Shown here one piece after another: positions 1-12,061 of a stretch of DNA of 64,000 nt. Both the position numbers and the translations under genes were made by a program. This DNA comes from Coriaria nepalensis. Its lineage: Eukaryota; Streptophyta; Magnoliopsida; Cucurbitales; Coriariaceae. Position 1 is the stretch's first letter; every line of letters starts with the position of its first letter. Location of the stretch: contig CP114493.1 of the NCBI GenBank assembly GCA_027186245.1, positions 9,803,501-9,867,500 on the forward strand, read 5' to 3'. The notes below the pieces were generated by a model. It saw only the letters and a list, made by a program, of their open reading frames with translations. It made no database searches and was not told where the DNA came from.

Positions 1-97
1 GGTCCATAACAACTTTTGCTAGCAAACCAACATGTCAAGATGTCAGAAATTGTTCAGAAATTTGTTGAAATGAAAATCAAGAAGGTAGTCGGTTAAC

Positions 98-767
98 CTT
101 CAACCAGCTGGCCAAAAGGACTAAATGCTTCCTTCAGCTTCTCATCTGTTGTTAATCTTGAAAGACCTGTTAATTGCAGTAACCAGATGATTCATAAAGC
201 GGGCCAATCCATTAGACTCGTACACGACAAAATTCGAAAACCATGTGTTAGAAAATCAAAGACTACTCTATTACTTTCATAATCATATGTTATTGTTCAG
301 CTTCCCATAAAACACATCACTACAAAATCTGATAGAAGAGCATTTCAATGTGTACAACCAATACCACCGCTTCCCTTTCTTTAGCCAAGCAACATGATTA
401 CACTCCCTAGTAAGAACAGCCGGCTTCCTACATTTCTAACCTACTATTCTGACAAGTATCAACATTGGTACCGATTAGATTTTCACCAACTAATTTACAA
501 ACTCCATTCCAGCTAAAATACAGCTAAAGATACCGATGGAGAATCAAAGACTTGAACTTTTAGGGAATTATCTTATACATATCGCAGATGTAAGAATGAA
601 ATTAGGTATTATAGCAGAATGTTGGGTAATGGAGACGTACCGCTGATGAACAGCTTAGGGTGAGTGAGAGTTGAGTTGAGACGAATCGAAGTTAATTGCG
701 ATTGGAGAAGAGACGAAACGCCAGAAGATCCATTGAGAACGCGTCGAAAGCCAGAAAAGAGAGCCAT
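98..767 (-). CDS. Mitochondrial-type glycine-rich/RRM RNA-binding protein, 5' part only
   Basis: Two exons fit: 641-767 and 98-166, joined by a GT-AG intron in phase (G|GT, glycine). The first encodes a basic, Ser/Arg-rich leader beginning MALFSGFRRVL, which looks like a mitochondrial presequence. It runs into KLFISG, the RNP2-type start of an RRM. The second exon continues with GLSRLTTDEKLKEAFSPFG, typical RRM helix 1. The next donor lies at 97-96 and the rest of the RRM and any glycine-rich tail are off the left edge. An upstream in-frame ATG near 827 exists, but the 767 start matches the family's short presequence better. Family knowledge: such small RRM proteins bind organellar or cold-induced RNA, some helping C-to-U editing. 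Which paralogue this is cannot be told. Confidence 0.8.
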
Positions 768-1382
768 TGATATGGATTTACGGGATGGTAAGGGAGAAGA
801 GCCTGTAGTTGCGAGATACTTTACCATTTTCTAGTCATGCCGAAGGATATAACCGTAAATATACATTTTATATTATTATTATTAATTCTTTTTTTTTTTT
901 CAAATATATTAACGTTATGTCTTCCCTCTTGTAATGGGTCCAATAATTTCTCGTCGATTAAAAATAAAAGCTGAGTGAGATTCCAACCATTTTTCATATT
1001 TTATTTTATTTTTTATTTTTTATTTTTTATTTTTTATTTTTACATTGATATTGAATAGAGAGTAGAAGAAACACATTAAAAGTAACCACAACAAATATAA
1101 CATAACAAAAAAACCAAACTAACAGGAGGCATGCATAGTAAAAGGTCAGCATGCACTTATCTTACTCTAATTTTTCTACACTCTTTCTTCCCTTTTTTCT
1201 TTCCCATCTTACTCATTCACTCTCTCCCTCAGTATCAAGAAGTCAGAACAGAACAATCTGGCAGCAAATATTTTGCCGCTTTCCAGCCAAAAATGAAAGA
1301 ACAAGATGGCAGCAAACAATTATACAGGAAACTGTCATGATCTAGGTGGAAATAAGAAGTTGGAAACACGATGATTGAACCG
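768..1382. other. Short intergenic spacer with T-rich tract
   Basis: This holds the 5' flank of the RRM gene and the 3' flank of the PHD/GNAT gene, both on the minus strand. A repetitive TTTTATTTTT tract lies at about 997-1040. Small ORFs at 1131-1345 overlap each other in two frames and show no family resemblance. I see no gene here. Confidence 0.6.
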
Positions 1383-4300
1383 TCACTCTTCCATCTTCGG
1401 CACCCCCTTCTCCAATATGGATGTTCCTTTAAAAATTGTCAGCTGAACCTCTCTCATATATTTCTTCAACTGCCCACAGTAAAAACACCGATAATCATAT
1501 TATTATATCTACATCTTTCTTTTACCATTATCAAGTGTTGATCTTTTATTTTATCATCTAAAATCAGAGTGTGCTTACTTGTTCTTCGCTCATCCTATTG
1601 AAACCGAGTTTCTTTGTCCAAATTGATTCAGCTTCCTCAGCTGCAGGGAGGACCAGGTTTTCCACGTTTAGGGAGCAAAGTAGTCCCTCGATGCAATAGA
1701 ACAGTGCTTGAAAATAACCCTGCAATGTAATCAGTATTGGCCCATAGAGATTTTCACTAAAAAGTAAATCTAAAAAAGATGAAACACCAAAAAAAAAAAA
1801 AAAACAAACAAAGAAGGGAAGAAAAGACATGAAAGCAACCTCGCACTTACCTTTCCTTGATAATCCCTACTTGTGGCCACTATGGGAAGCTCGGCCACTT
1901 CCCGACCAAAAATTCTAAGAAGAGCAGCAGACACAACGACAGACCTGTGCATGAATGATATGCAATAAAACAGAATGATAAGATATCAATAAGAAATGGT
2001 TAAACAACACATTTTTTCTAAGCCGGAGTGCACACACTTCTACCACTATTCTTACCTCACAGTTAAGACGACACAATACATCCCTCCAAACTCTTGCCCA
2101 GAGATGTTTCTTCTGCAATGAAATAAAGTACAGACATGTCACCAACTAAAACGAATGTGATCATGATAGAACGTAAACAGATTGCATCGAACAAAGAATC
2201 CTTATCCAAATTCATCTACTGATTTATATTAAGCGTGTACGACAAATGAACACCCTGACATATTTTTCTTTTAGAAAAAGAACCATAACAAGGTAGCTAA
2301 GAACAAGATAAAAATCTTACCCATACACCATAACTGGAATGAGATCGCGACCAGATTTTGCAACAATAGGATCAAAACACTCCTGGTAGAAATTGCAAGA
2401 GATATGATTAGACAAAACAAGGGATTTCAAAACAACATTATGCTGCCGATACAAGTATGAGATAACATAACAACCGACGGAACACCTGTCTAATATCTGA
2501 CATTAACTATCACACTATATTCTAAATCAACCATCATGGTAAGAGCTTACTCGAAAAATTGCGGCAGTCCTTGAAAGTAACGGGAAGTCTTCTGGATAGC
2601 GACTTTTACCACTTAAAATTTGCCATCTAACATCTTTATCCGCTTCATCAATACATAGTCCTTTAGCAGCATGCTTCCTGGTTATGATATTTGATAATGG
2701 ATCTGGAATGAGCTCAGCTCCGTTTGAAACAGCTTTCTGTAGTGCCACATGAATCTGATTGCATTCCTCACAGCAAAACCACTTATCCTTGGGAAGCTCC
2801 TGTGAGAAGATACGAGGTAAAGAACCTGTACAAGTATTATAAGTAACAGAAGTTATAAAAAGGCTTCTAGACTTACTTTTAAATCACACAACCCACTATT
2901 CCGCAAACAACCTACGTGGAACTCCTTCTCACACTGTACAATAAATAGAGAAAGTTGAGAATTGCAGAACACGAGCAGTGGTGAGAGGAATTAATAAAAG
3001 ACATAGTAGAAAAAAAAAGTTGCATACTTGGTCGCAAAGTATGACTGTTCGCTCATCAAATTTAGCAACACTGAAGTCGGGCCCCCTAGAACATTTAAAA
3101 AAAAAATTATACGAAAAAAAGATTGATGCAACTGACAACAAATGGAAATCAAATGTAAGGAAAGAGCAACCACCTGCAAACAACACAACCACCAATTTCG
3201 AACTCTGGTGCTCGGACAACTCGTGTCAACCTTATTAAAATTTGTTTTGTTGTTCCGCCAACAACAGTTTTCCTACTAGGACCTGCTTTGTCTTTACAAT
3301 TTGGGCAACACCAAATACCTTCAGGATTAGACTCCAACTGCAAGCAAGCTGCAATATAAATTAGGCATGCTCAATATTGAAGAAGGAAATTTGATTTACC
3401 AAAACACGTTTGTAGTGCATCTCCATATATATTAAAGAGTCCACCTGCATGGAAAGCCCGAGGGCATTGATCACAACAGATCAAATTCCCTCCATCTCCA
3501 CATGCTGAACACATATCATCACTGTCTCCAGTAGTAAGGCTTTGTCCACTTGCCAATGAAATAGCTATATCATGCAGTGTGAGTCCATTAGATGTATAAA
3601 TGTGACGATACCTGCAGTAGTACAGAACATATATTTTTCAACACACTCCAAGCTGCTCTAAAGACAGGAATATTACATTATAGGGAACTCACGGTTGACG
3701 CCTGGCAGCCATTCCAGCATGAGCTTCAAACTGGGAAGGGCTGACCTATTAATATATTATAAGAGATTATCATTACTTGGGAACCTGCTTGAGAGAGAAA
3801 GAAAGAAAGAGACAACAGTGACAATACAGATCAAAGTACTGCAGCGATGACTGCATATTTATACCTCTCTCTCACAGTGACTACAGACTATACCATTCCC
3901 CTGCTTGTAGCCACCAAGTATTCTCTGCACGCACACACACACACAAAAATAGAAAACCTTAGATTATATGCAGCTAAAGTAGGGACCTGTGAGTAAATGA
4001 GACCACCATTAATTAAAAAACATTATGAAATTACATGTCCTTTGACAAAGTATGCAAGTTCGGCTCCATCTGGAAGTCCATTTGGCATGAAAAGCAACCG
4101 GTGCAAATCATTATCTCTGTGAACAGTAGAATTTTAAATTCAATGAATATCGACTTCCGGATATGAAAATAATAAAATAAGGAGAGAAACTTAATGTATT
4201 CAAGCTTAGAAAATACCTTTTCTTTGCACCTCCTGTACTTTTCTTTTGTTGAAAGACTGATTTGTACATGTTGGAGATTTCCCTGCATTTGTTGAGAGAA

Positions 4301-6147
4301 GATCAATACAGAGCATGAAAAATTAGGCAATACTAAACAAGCAAACATACACGCAGAGCTAGGCAATAGAAAACCGACTTCTTGACATATTTCTGCTCTT
4401 CTACCATCTCCATATGCATATGGTGTTCTACAGGGTTGTCTGGTACTATGAAACACGAAGTAGAACCAATGCTCGCTTCCAAAGCTTGACTGGAGCAACT
4501 GCAAGGATTAGCAAAAGAAAAAGGAAAATGCATAATGTCCTTTTCTACTGATATGGGCAATAGGCATAAATTATGTGAAGAGTGCATCATCCCTTTAGAT
4601 ACACCAAACTTACAATATCTGTGAAAGTAAAAGTTACAATTTGGGTGTTATACCTTATAAAATGGGACGAACCGGAAACCCCTATGTTATTATTTTCTGC
4701 TTCAACACTTGCCTCTTTTTTAAGGAAACTTTCTGCATAACATATAATTCAGTGAAAATTAAACAATAATAGAAGTGAATCCCTTAAACTCTCTTTCCCC
4801 AGGACTGTATAATAAATGTGGCTTTCAAGTGTAATTATTTTTCACTCCCCTTAGGTAGCATACATGACTCTCCGAATGTTCTTTGACAAGTAAGGAAGTG
4901 CAACTTCCTCTTCAAGCGATCAACCAATAAGAGAGAGAGAGAGAGAGGTATAAAGAAATTATACTTTGTGAAAAAAATAAATATCACCACCTTTCCATGC
5001 CTCGAAAGAATCCGCATTGACAGATGAACCGGCCACATCCTTGATCACTTTATCCAACATGCTAAGAGGAGCTGTCCTGATCTCCTGTATGACACTATAA
5101 ATTGGCCTCCCATTGTCCAAGAATATATGATTATTCGGATGTCTGGTTTTGACACCAGCATGCTGCTCAAACTCATAAGCACTGAGAACCTGTTCATACA
5201 ATTGAATCAACTGACCACCACGGATGCTCTACTGTTCAGAAAATTCTAAAGATGCAACTAAGGACTTACATTCGAGAAATTGCATGATGAGCATCCACAC
5301 ATATATCCACCGCCCTTAATAATTCCCGGTAGCTCTATCTGACAGCCATATAAAATATGTCAAAACACAAGACAATAAATCTTTACCAAGAAGAACATGC
5401 CAACAAACATATAATCTGTGGCTATACCTTGCCTGTGGTAGAAATATACTTCACTCGGGCTTCATCTAGGATGCCAGTTGATAGCAGTTTCTTGACATTC
5501 GTAGGATAATTGTTAGGGAGAACCTTCTTAGACATTTTCAATTCCATATTAGAAGCACCCTTTCTATACATTTGTGCTGGTGTGTCCAAATATGCATCAT
5601 CCATTGGCGCATGCTCCTCACCATAACTTCCTGTTACAGCCCGATATACTGACCCATGTGAATGATAATTACAGTCTTCCTTTCTTTTGCTGAACCTAAA
5701 TGTAATTTTTCTAATTCCAGTCGAACTAGCCTCCTTGGGAATTTCCAAAACAAACCTCGAGACTTGGGTAGCCTCAGATGGCTCGCTCTGATTTCGACAC
5801 GTATCATTCTCTCGATGCTCCCCATCACTCAAGGAACTCAGATTCCCTGAACACGAAGATGTAATATCGCCACACTCTACTTGGTTACTGTTTTCTAACT
5901 CAGCCGGTTGGCTAGAAATATCTTGAAAACTAATCTGGTTCTCTTTAGGAGAAATAACAGGGTTTGAAACTTCTGACCGTATGTCATCATTGGAAACTTC
6001 TTTTGCCTGCCTCTTGCTCAGAAACGGCTCGTGTTCAGTATTATCTACCAGACACTGATGGTCCCGCTTCAATTCAAATCTTGAAGCACTCTCTTTCTCC
6101 TCCGCTACATTTGTCAATACATCTAAACAAACATCTCCTTCTCCCAT
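1383..6147 (-). CDS. PHD-finger/GNAT acyltransferase-like chromatin protein (IDM1-like, At2g36720 type), about 19 exons
   Basis: Likely exons: 5428-6147, 5270-5338, 4991-5189, 4654-4732, 4353-4498, 4217-4282, 4035-4116, 3865-3924, 3693-3745, 3445-3611, 3174-3348, 3028-3085, 2877-2933, 2551-2799, 2321-2382, 2056-2112, 1851-1944, 1579-1719, 1383-1469. Predicted length is about 870 aa. Order of parts: an acidic N-terminus; a Cys-rich GYMCGCSSCNFSN patch followed by an AYEFEQHAG block; the conserved RDNDLHRLLFMPNGLPDG block; a second FEAHAG block; PHD finger 1 (DMCSACGDGGNLICCDQCP, then CCPNC); a CVVCR...CDQCEKEFHVGCL PHD-like finger; and a C-terminal GNAT fold with DYQGKGYFQALF (acetyl-CoA loop) and LGFNRMS. 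Relatives read histone marks and acetylate histones, opposing DNA methylation or silencing. The exon 5 to exon 6 junction does not join in frame with canonical sites (see findings); all other junctions agree. Acetyltransferase activity is inferred from family only. Confidence 0.88.
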
Positions 6148-7930
6148 CCGAAATTACGTCCTCTGAAATTTCCAAGGCAACAAATATCGAAGCCGACAGC
6201 ATACGAGTGATAAACAGAATCAGAATCCAACGAATTTATCTTCAAATAAATACAGACCGCAACTTTGGATCATAAATAATTATCCTGGCCGGAACAAGGA
6301 CAATTAAGATTAGGAAAATAGGCACTCTAAGGAATAATAACCGCCGGGCAGTTTGAAAATTTCTCAACAAATTATAACAGGGATAAATCAAAGAAAACGA
6401 CCTTTGAAAATTCAACTGATCCAGCTTCCCCGATTGCAATCAGAACAACAAAGAACCTTGTTTGTGATTATATCAGCACAAAAATTCCGATTCTAATTCA
6501 AACTATTACGGATCTGAGATCTGGAGGCGAACAACAGCGTTTGGCCTTCTTCAAGTGTTATATAAATCGGAGGAGGAAGAAGAAGAACACAGATGTAATG
6601 AGTCTTAGGGCTAGGGCTTTGTTCGCAAAAAGCAAAAACAGCTACGTGCAGAGCGGCAAGAAACTGAAATGTAAAGCTTTTAGTTCGCGGTTCAGATTTA
6701 ACTTCGGGCCGATAGAGAAGATGAGAGAGAAATTCTTAACCAAAAAAAAAAAAAAGGGAAATAATAAATAATAAAGGAAAAAGGACGTCACGATATTACG
6801 AAAGTTGGATAAACTTGATGGGTCCACACCAAAAACGCATTAGTATTACCACGTGGCATAACTGCACTGCCACCGTGGGTACCTGGAGGGCATTTTAGAC
6901 TCAAGCGTCACTTCCAGGCCTACCTTTAGCCTTTGTCAGAGGGTACAGGTGTTATATTTTTACTTCTTCTTTCTTTTTCCTTTTTCTTTTTTAGGTAGTA
7001 TAAAAAATAAATAACTAATTCGTATATGGGCCACAGATTAGTCCGATTAGAAAAATGAATGAATTGGGCCGATACAAACTAGAGACCCAATAATTTATTG
7101 GGCCACGATCGTCACTGGGGTCACGGTTACGCACTCTTGACTCTTATTGGGCCGTGATTGTCATTGTGGGTCATTTCCGACGTACCGACTGAGTCCTTTT
7201 TAAATTAAAAAACGCTTCAAGTTGGATGCACTGTTTTTGTATCACGATCTTGCAAAAAAAGATTAATTGATTTAATTACGTTGTAATTCCCACCACTATG
7301 GTTGATGCGTGTGAGGCAATCACTAATGCATTCATGCATGACGCACGTGATCACCTCCTTTCTCATCTCCCACATTCAATAATTTAATGCGGTGTTAATA
7401 GAAACAAATTATAGGTAGATTTGATGGACCGCTATAAATTAATTAATGCGATATATAAATTTAATATGTTTTATTGTGATAAATTAATTTATTATAAATA
7501 CGATTATAAATTAATTACTGTAATTACCCCTTTAGGTCGTTTGTAAAATAGTTGACAGGCGAGGGGAGGGGAAGAACATTAGATGGTATAAATGCTCTGT
7601 CCACCTAACTATTCTCTTACCCGCATATACTTTTTACCTAACCATTTCCATGGATTAAACGCAGGGGCAGTTACGTAATATGATAGTAGATTTTTTCAAT
7701 GTAATAATGCCGCATGAATCTCGGAGCTATGGATAACCTCTAAAATAATAATAAAATATATATATATCATAAAGCCATATTTAAAAGGAGGGGAGCAGTC
7801 AAGCTCGAGTCTCACACATCTATCGGACGTGTAGTCCCCACAGTTTCTCCATCCATTGCTTTCTTTATACAAATTCTTTACAACTTAGCAGAAGAAGAAG
7901 AGGAAGAAGAGGAAGAAGAAGAAGAAGGAG
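6148..7930. other. Intergenic: 5' flank of the PHD/GNAT gene and promoter of the 85-aa gene
   Basis: The left half, to about 6.75 kb, is the leader and promoter of the minus-strand PHD/GNAT gene. A telo-box-like AGGGCTAGGGCTTT lies near 6608. The right half is AT-rich with several GGGCC words between about 7025 and 7155. A GA-rich (GAAGAA) leader at about 7888-7928 precedes the next ORF. ORFs at 6541-6827 are low-complexity and not convincing. Confidence 0.5.
7096..7178. repeat. Imperfect 2-copy direct repeat with GGGCC core
   Basis: Two roughly 40-bp units can be aligned by eye. Unit 1 begins TTATTGGGCCACGATCGTCA (7096) and unit 2 begins TTATTGGGCCGTGATTGTCA (7145). Both then read TG...GGGTCA. 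The GGGCC words resemble plant site II promoter elements. Function is unknown. Confidence 0.5.
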
Positions 7931-8188
7931 ATGTCTCAGAGAGCAAGTCGCCACCAAAGGAGGCCATCTCAGGGTGTATTCAACGCTGCGGACTATCTTT
8001 CGGAAGTACCGGATCTATCAGATTCCGGCGTAGACAAGGCGGTTATTCCACCGACTACCTCGCAGGTTCAGAAACAGCAGCAAATGTCTCGGAATCCTAA
8101 TCTTCCGCCTGCTCCGGCACCTTTACCGGCGGAATCTTCGACAATTATACCGAAGTCGGAGGAGAAAGGGACGGATTTCGGGAACTAG
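7931..8188 (+). CDS. Uncharacterised small Pro/Ser-rich protein, 85 aa
   Basis: A single uninterrupted ORF follows a GA-rich leader and ends TTCGGGAACTAG. A TATA-like stretch (ATATTTAAAAGG) lies about 150 bases upstream. The protein starts MSQRASRHQRRPSQGVF, a basic RxxS-type N-terminus that offers phosphorylation-like sites. An acidic FNAADYLSEVPDLSDSGVD segment follows, and the rest is rich in Pro, Gln and Ser. There is no signal peptide, membrane segment or cysteine pair. Composition suggests a disordered protein. I do not recognise a family. The codons look ordinary and the leader and TATA-like context favour a real gene, but transcript support is needed to be sure. Confidence 0.6.
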   Translation: MSQRASRHQRRPSQGVFNAADYLSEVPDLSDSGVDKAVIPPTTSQVQKQQQMSRNPNLPPAPAPLPAESSTIIPKSEEKGTDFGN

Positions 8189-9205
8189 ATGTTACTTTCT
8201 TTAGTTTATTTAGTTTTTCATCTAGTCGTTCGAGCTCCGGTTTAGCATTTCGTTCGATCGTAAGTGTTTAGGAAGAACCTTCTTATTTCTGGCTTTCGAT
8301 CAATTTTGATCTTCTTCGTTTCCATGTTAGTGACGATCAAGGACGGTAGATCAGTTTAGCGTACGTGTCACAGAGATCCTTGATCCATTTTCTCGAGTTT
8401 CTACTTTCTCATAACTAAATAACAGCATTAGATGTTAATTCTCTCTCTCTCTCTCTCTCTCCTCTTTTAAGATCACTAGATTTGGAGTTGGTAGCGCACA
8501 TTACGGCTGGAAATTTAAACAAAAAATGCTATAAAATAAGAAAATGACTAAGACCAGTGTGCATTTGGCATACTGATGACTAAGTCCTGCATGGGACATG
8601 CAAGGCATTCGTATCAAAATAACGGTTTATTGCAGAAAGAACTAATTGAAAACAAAAGACTGAGACTTTAGTCTAGTTGATTAATAATATCCACAAAATT
8701 AGTTTAGTTCTAAGTTTGAAGGCTGTGGGAACGCGAACTTGTCTTTTGAGGCCACTTTTTCAGGTCCGAGGCTCAATATCGGGATGGCCCATGAGCCATT
8801 CTTCCCGGGTTCAGATTTCAAACTATATTCCATAATCTAAGATGCAAATTAATCAGAACACGGTTCAATAGATTTATCCAAAAAGAAAGGGGGATATATA
8901 TATATCGGACGGCAAACGCCATGTTGGGACTTTTCAACGCCCTTTAGATTCCCGGGAATCCGCGGGAAAAGAAAGGAAAATTCTGTCTTTTTCTTGGCAA
9001 CCAAGCAGAATCCTAACGGGGTCCATCAGGTTTAGAATTTAAATTAAATATGAATACGAATTCTTCCGCTTGTCTTATAGTTCCCTATGTTCCAGCCGGC
9101 GATCCTCGTCGTTTGGCTTCTTAGATTAAATATATTTAATATTTTCGCACATTTCTAGGGCTCGATAAAGATTCTGCGAAGAATTTGATCGGATAGGTGA
9201 AAGCC
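8189..9205. other. Intergenic: 3' flank of the small gene and promoter of UNC93-like gene
   Basis: A CT microsatellite lies at about 8440-8461. AT-rich sequence follows, then the leader of the UNC93-like gene. No ORF with family resemblance is seen. Confidence 0.5.
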
Positions 9206-11551
9206 ATGGCATCTGTGGAACCTCGTGATGAAGAGACGCCGCTGGTCGTTGACAAAGTGCCGATTCCAACTAAGAAGAACCATGCGAGAGATGTTCACAT
9301 TCTGAGCACTGCTTTCTTATTGATCTTCCTCGCGTATGGAGCTGCTCAGAACTTGGAGACCACTATCAATACTGTGAGCTCTCTCTTCTTCGGAATTGGA
9401 AATTATGTGTCGAACGCTTTTGAGCTACCTAGCTGTATAGAATTCGCTCTGAGCTGTTTAAATGATGCTGTAATTAGGCTGATTGATTCTTTTTCTCTTG
9501 TTCGGGATTTGAAATTTCATGTCAGGAGGACGATTTGGGCACAATTTCGCTTGGGATTTTGTATTTATCTTTCACACTTTTCTCTTTAGTGGCTTCTCTT
9601 GTGGTTCGAGCACTAGGGGCTAAGAATGCTTTGCTTATTGGGACAAGTGGTTATTGGTTGTTTATAGCTGCAAATTTGAAGCCAACATGGTAAGTTATTC
9701 CATTTTGACCCTTTTTTTTATTATAAGAATTCATATTATGATGATTCTTGATGTAATCGAGGGTTATCTGATCTTGGTGTTCAACACGTCAAGTTGAATT
9801 TTTACTTGATTATTATTTCTGCCTTTCTGTAGGTATACAATGGTTCCAGCTTCTTTGTATCTTGGGTTTTCTGCGTCAATTATCTGGGTTGGAGAGGTTC
9901 AGATTCTCTGCTTTAAATTTCCTTCAACTCTTTACAGTTTTCTTTTTGGGTAATTGATTTTATTGTAACCAATTTATGGAGCTAAAAATCTTCCCAAAAC
10001 TTGCTATGGCCTATTAGGGAACTTATCTCACTTCTACTGCACGGAATCACGCCAGAGATCATGGCTTACATGAGGGGACTGTGATCGGAAGCTTTAATGG
10101 AGAATTTTGGGGAATGTTTGCAAGTCACCAGGTGAATCCATTTGGTATCTTGTGATAAGCCCGTTGTTATTACTCAAATTTGTATAGTCGAAGTTTTTAG
10201 TTAATGAGTTCTAGCTTGCTAAACAATAAGGGAATTTTGCAGTTTGTTGGTAATCTTATCTCACTTGCCGTGCTTAGTGATGGAACAGTAAGTATCATTC
10301 TTAGTATTAATCTTTGTTTTGTTCTGGTTTGGTTTCATTTTCTCTTGTATTGTTCAGGTCCCCTATCATTAATTATTTTTCCTTGCACAAAACTGCAGGG
10401 TGGAACTACTAGCGGCACAACACTCTTGTTCATCATCTTTCTCTGCACAATGACTCTAGGCACCGTACTCATGTGTTTCTTGCAAATGGATCTTAAAAGA
10501 GAGGAGGGCCCACCAGATTCTTCTGCCACCTTATACTCTTCTATTCTATGTTTGTCAAGATCAGTATTCGCCCCCTTATGTGACATACGAATGATCATGA
10601 TCATTCCTCTGATTGCATATTCAGGACTCCAACAAGCGTTTGTATGGTAAGGACTTCTTATATCCTTCTAGAACATTTGATCATGTAATGAATCTACTTT
10701 CCCTTATCACGGCATTGACCATTTTGGGTCTTTAGGGCTGAGTTCACAAAGGAAATTGTAACTCCAACAATGGGTGTGTCTGGAGTTGGCGGTGCAATGG
10801 CAGTCTATGGAGCTTCTGATGCAATTGTAAGCATATGCAAAGTTATCAAGAAAAATTTCCTTAATATGAATTCTTGCATATGCTAATAGAGCTAATCAAT
10901 TTGTGTCTTACTAAATTGTCAAACTTGTCATAGTGTTCACTGGCTGCTGGCCGTCTCACCTCCGGTCTCTCCTCAATTACTCTTATGGTATCAGGGGGGG
11001 CTCTTGTTCAGGTCATTGTCTTCTTTTGGCTTCTTCTTAATCACAGGTTAGTTTTAGTGTATATTTCTTTTATTCATGGAAGAAATGCACAACTATTATC
11101 CTATTCTGATTTCTTGTTTATACTGTAATGATGCAGCATAACAGAGGGTCTACCCGGCATTATATACCCACTTCTTATGGCAGCCTTGTTGGGTATTGGA
11201 GATGGTGTTTTTAATACACAACTTAGTGCTTTGCTTGGATTACTATTTAAGCACGACACAGTACTAATTCGATCCCATCTTTCCTCGAGTGACCTTTTCC
11301 ATTCTGTAAAACTCATCTAAACTATCAGTTTGTCTGTCTTCTGGTGACAGGAAGGAGCATTTGCACAACTGAAGGTGTGGCAGAGTGCATCTATTTCGAT
11401 CGTCTTCTTTCTCAGTCCATATATCTCATTACAGACAATGCTCTTGATCATGCTCTCTGTATTGTTTCTTTCATATGGCGTTTTTCTGTTTTTAACTCTC
11501 AAGATAGAGAAAGCATTCATCTCAGGCCCGATCTCAGTCTCGGCCAAGTAG
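9206..11551 (+). CDS. UNC93-like protein 3 (major facilitator-type membrane protein), 10 exons
   Basis: Exons: 9206-9373, 9526-9689, 9833-9896, 10018-10131, 10243-10287, 10399-10646, 10736-10826, 10934-11046, 11137-11260, 11351-11551. All junctions are GT-AG and in phase, giving 443 aa, normal for plant UNC93-like proteins. ATG 9206 gives the family start MASVEPRDEETPLV. Then follow ILSTAFLLIFLAYGAAQNLE (first membrane segment), GYWLFIAAN, a soluble HARDHGLHEGTVIG loop, IPLIAYSGLQQAFVWAEF, GVSGVGGAMAVYGA, AAGRLTSGLSS and LLGLLFKHDTEGAFAQLKVW. About 10-12 membrane segments are expected. Arabidopsis relatives are membrane proteins linked to potassium balance and ABA responses; transport substrate is not certain. 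A decayed paralogue lies 0.5 kb downstream. The stop codon sits at the junction of a 117-bp tandem duplication. Confidence 0.92.
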
Positions 11552-11667
11552 ACAATGCTCTTGATCATCCTCTCTGTATTGTTTCTTACATATGGCGTTT
11601 TTCTGTTTCAAACTCTCAAGATAGAGAAAGCATTCATCTCGGTCCCGGTCTCAGTGCCGGAAAATAT
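11434..11667 (+). repeat. 117-bp tandem duplication spanning the UNC93-like 3' end
   Basis: Copy 1 starts at 11434 (GACAATGCTCTTGATCAT) and copy 2 at 11551. The shift is 117 bases, a multiple of three. The copies are close to 90% identical by eye. Copy 1 encodes the last membrane segment and C-terminus. Copy 2 lies just past the stop and stays open in the same frame for about 48 codons. Confidence 0.85.
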
Positions 11668-12061
11668 ATGTGCAGTCATTGTAATAAACTTGTAAAGTGT
11701 TTTCCGAATGATTTCTAATACTTGCTTCTGTAAATATTGTTCATGACCACTTCATAACCTTGCAAAATATAAAGGCACCGTGACCCCCAAAATTTTTTTT
11801 TTGAAAATAGTAATATATAATTTATAATAATAATAATAATAATAAAGTTGAGGCAAATTAAATTTCGCGGGAAATGAGACAGAAGAATGAGGATCTTCTT
11901 CAACCCTTGTTTACTGTTTTTTCGGTTTGCTCGGCTCCCCCGCCAACGAATAAATTAATGGAATCGAGATCCCCATCTTCGGCCGGCAATCCTACGTGTC
12001 TTCGGAATTTCTAGTGCTTAATAGCGTCTCTGCCATCAATTGGATTTGAAACGGGAAAGCC

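Noticed and set aside
2978..3238. Plus-strand ORF of 86 codons opposite the PHD exons
   Set aside because: It is the antisense of well-supported PHD exons and has no family resemblance.
4031..4504. Long minus ORF in the PHD/GNAT region
   Set aside because: It crosses introns and is not the family frame. RDNDLHRLLF and neighbouring exons lie in other frames.
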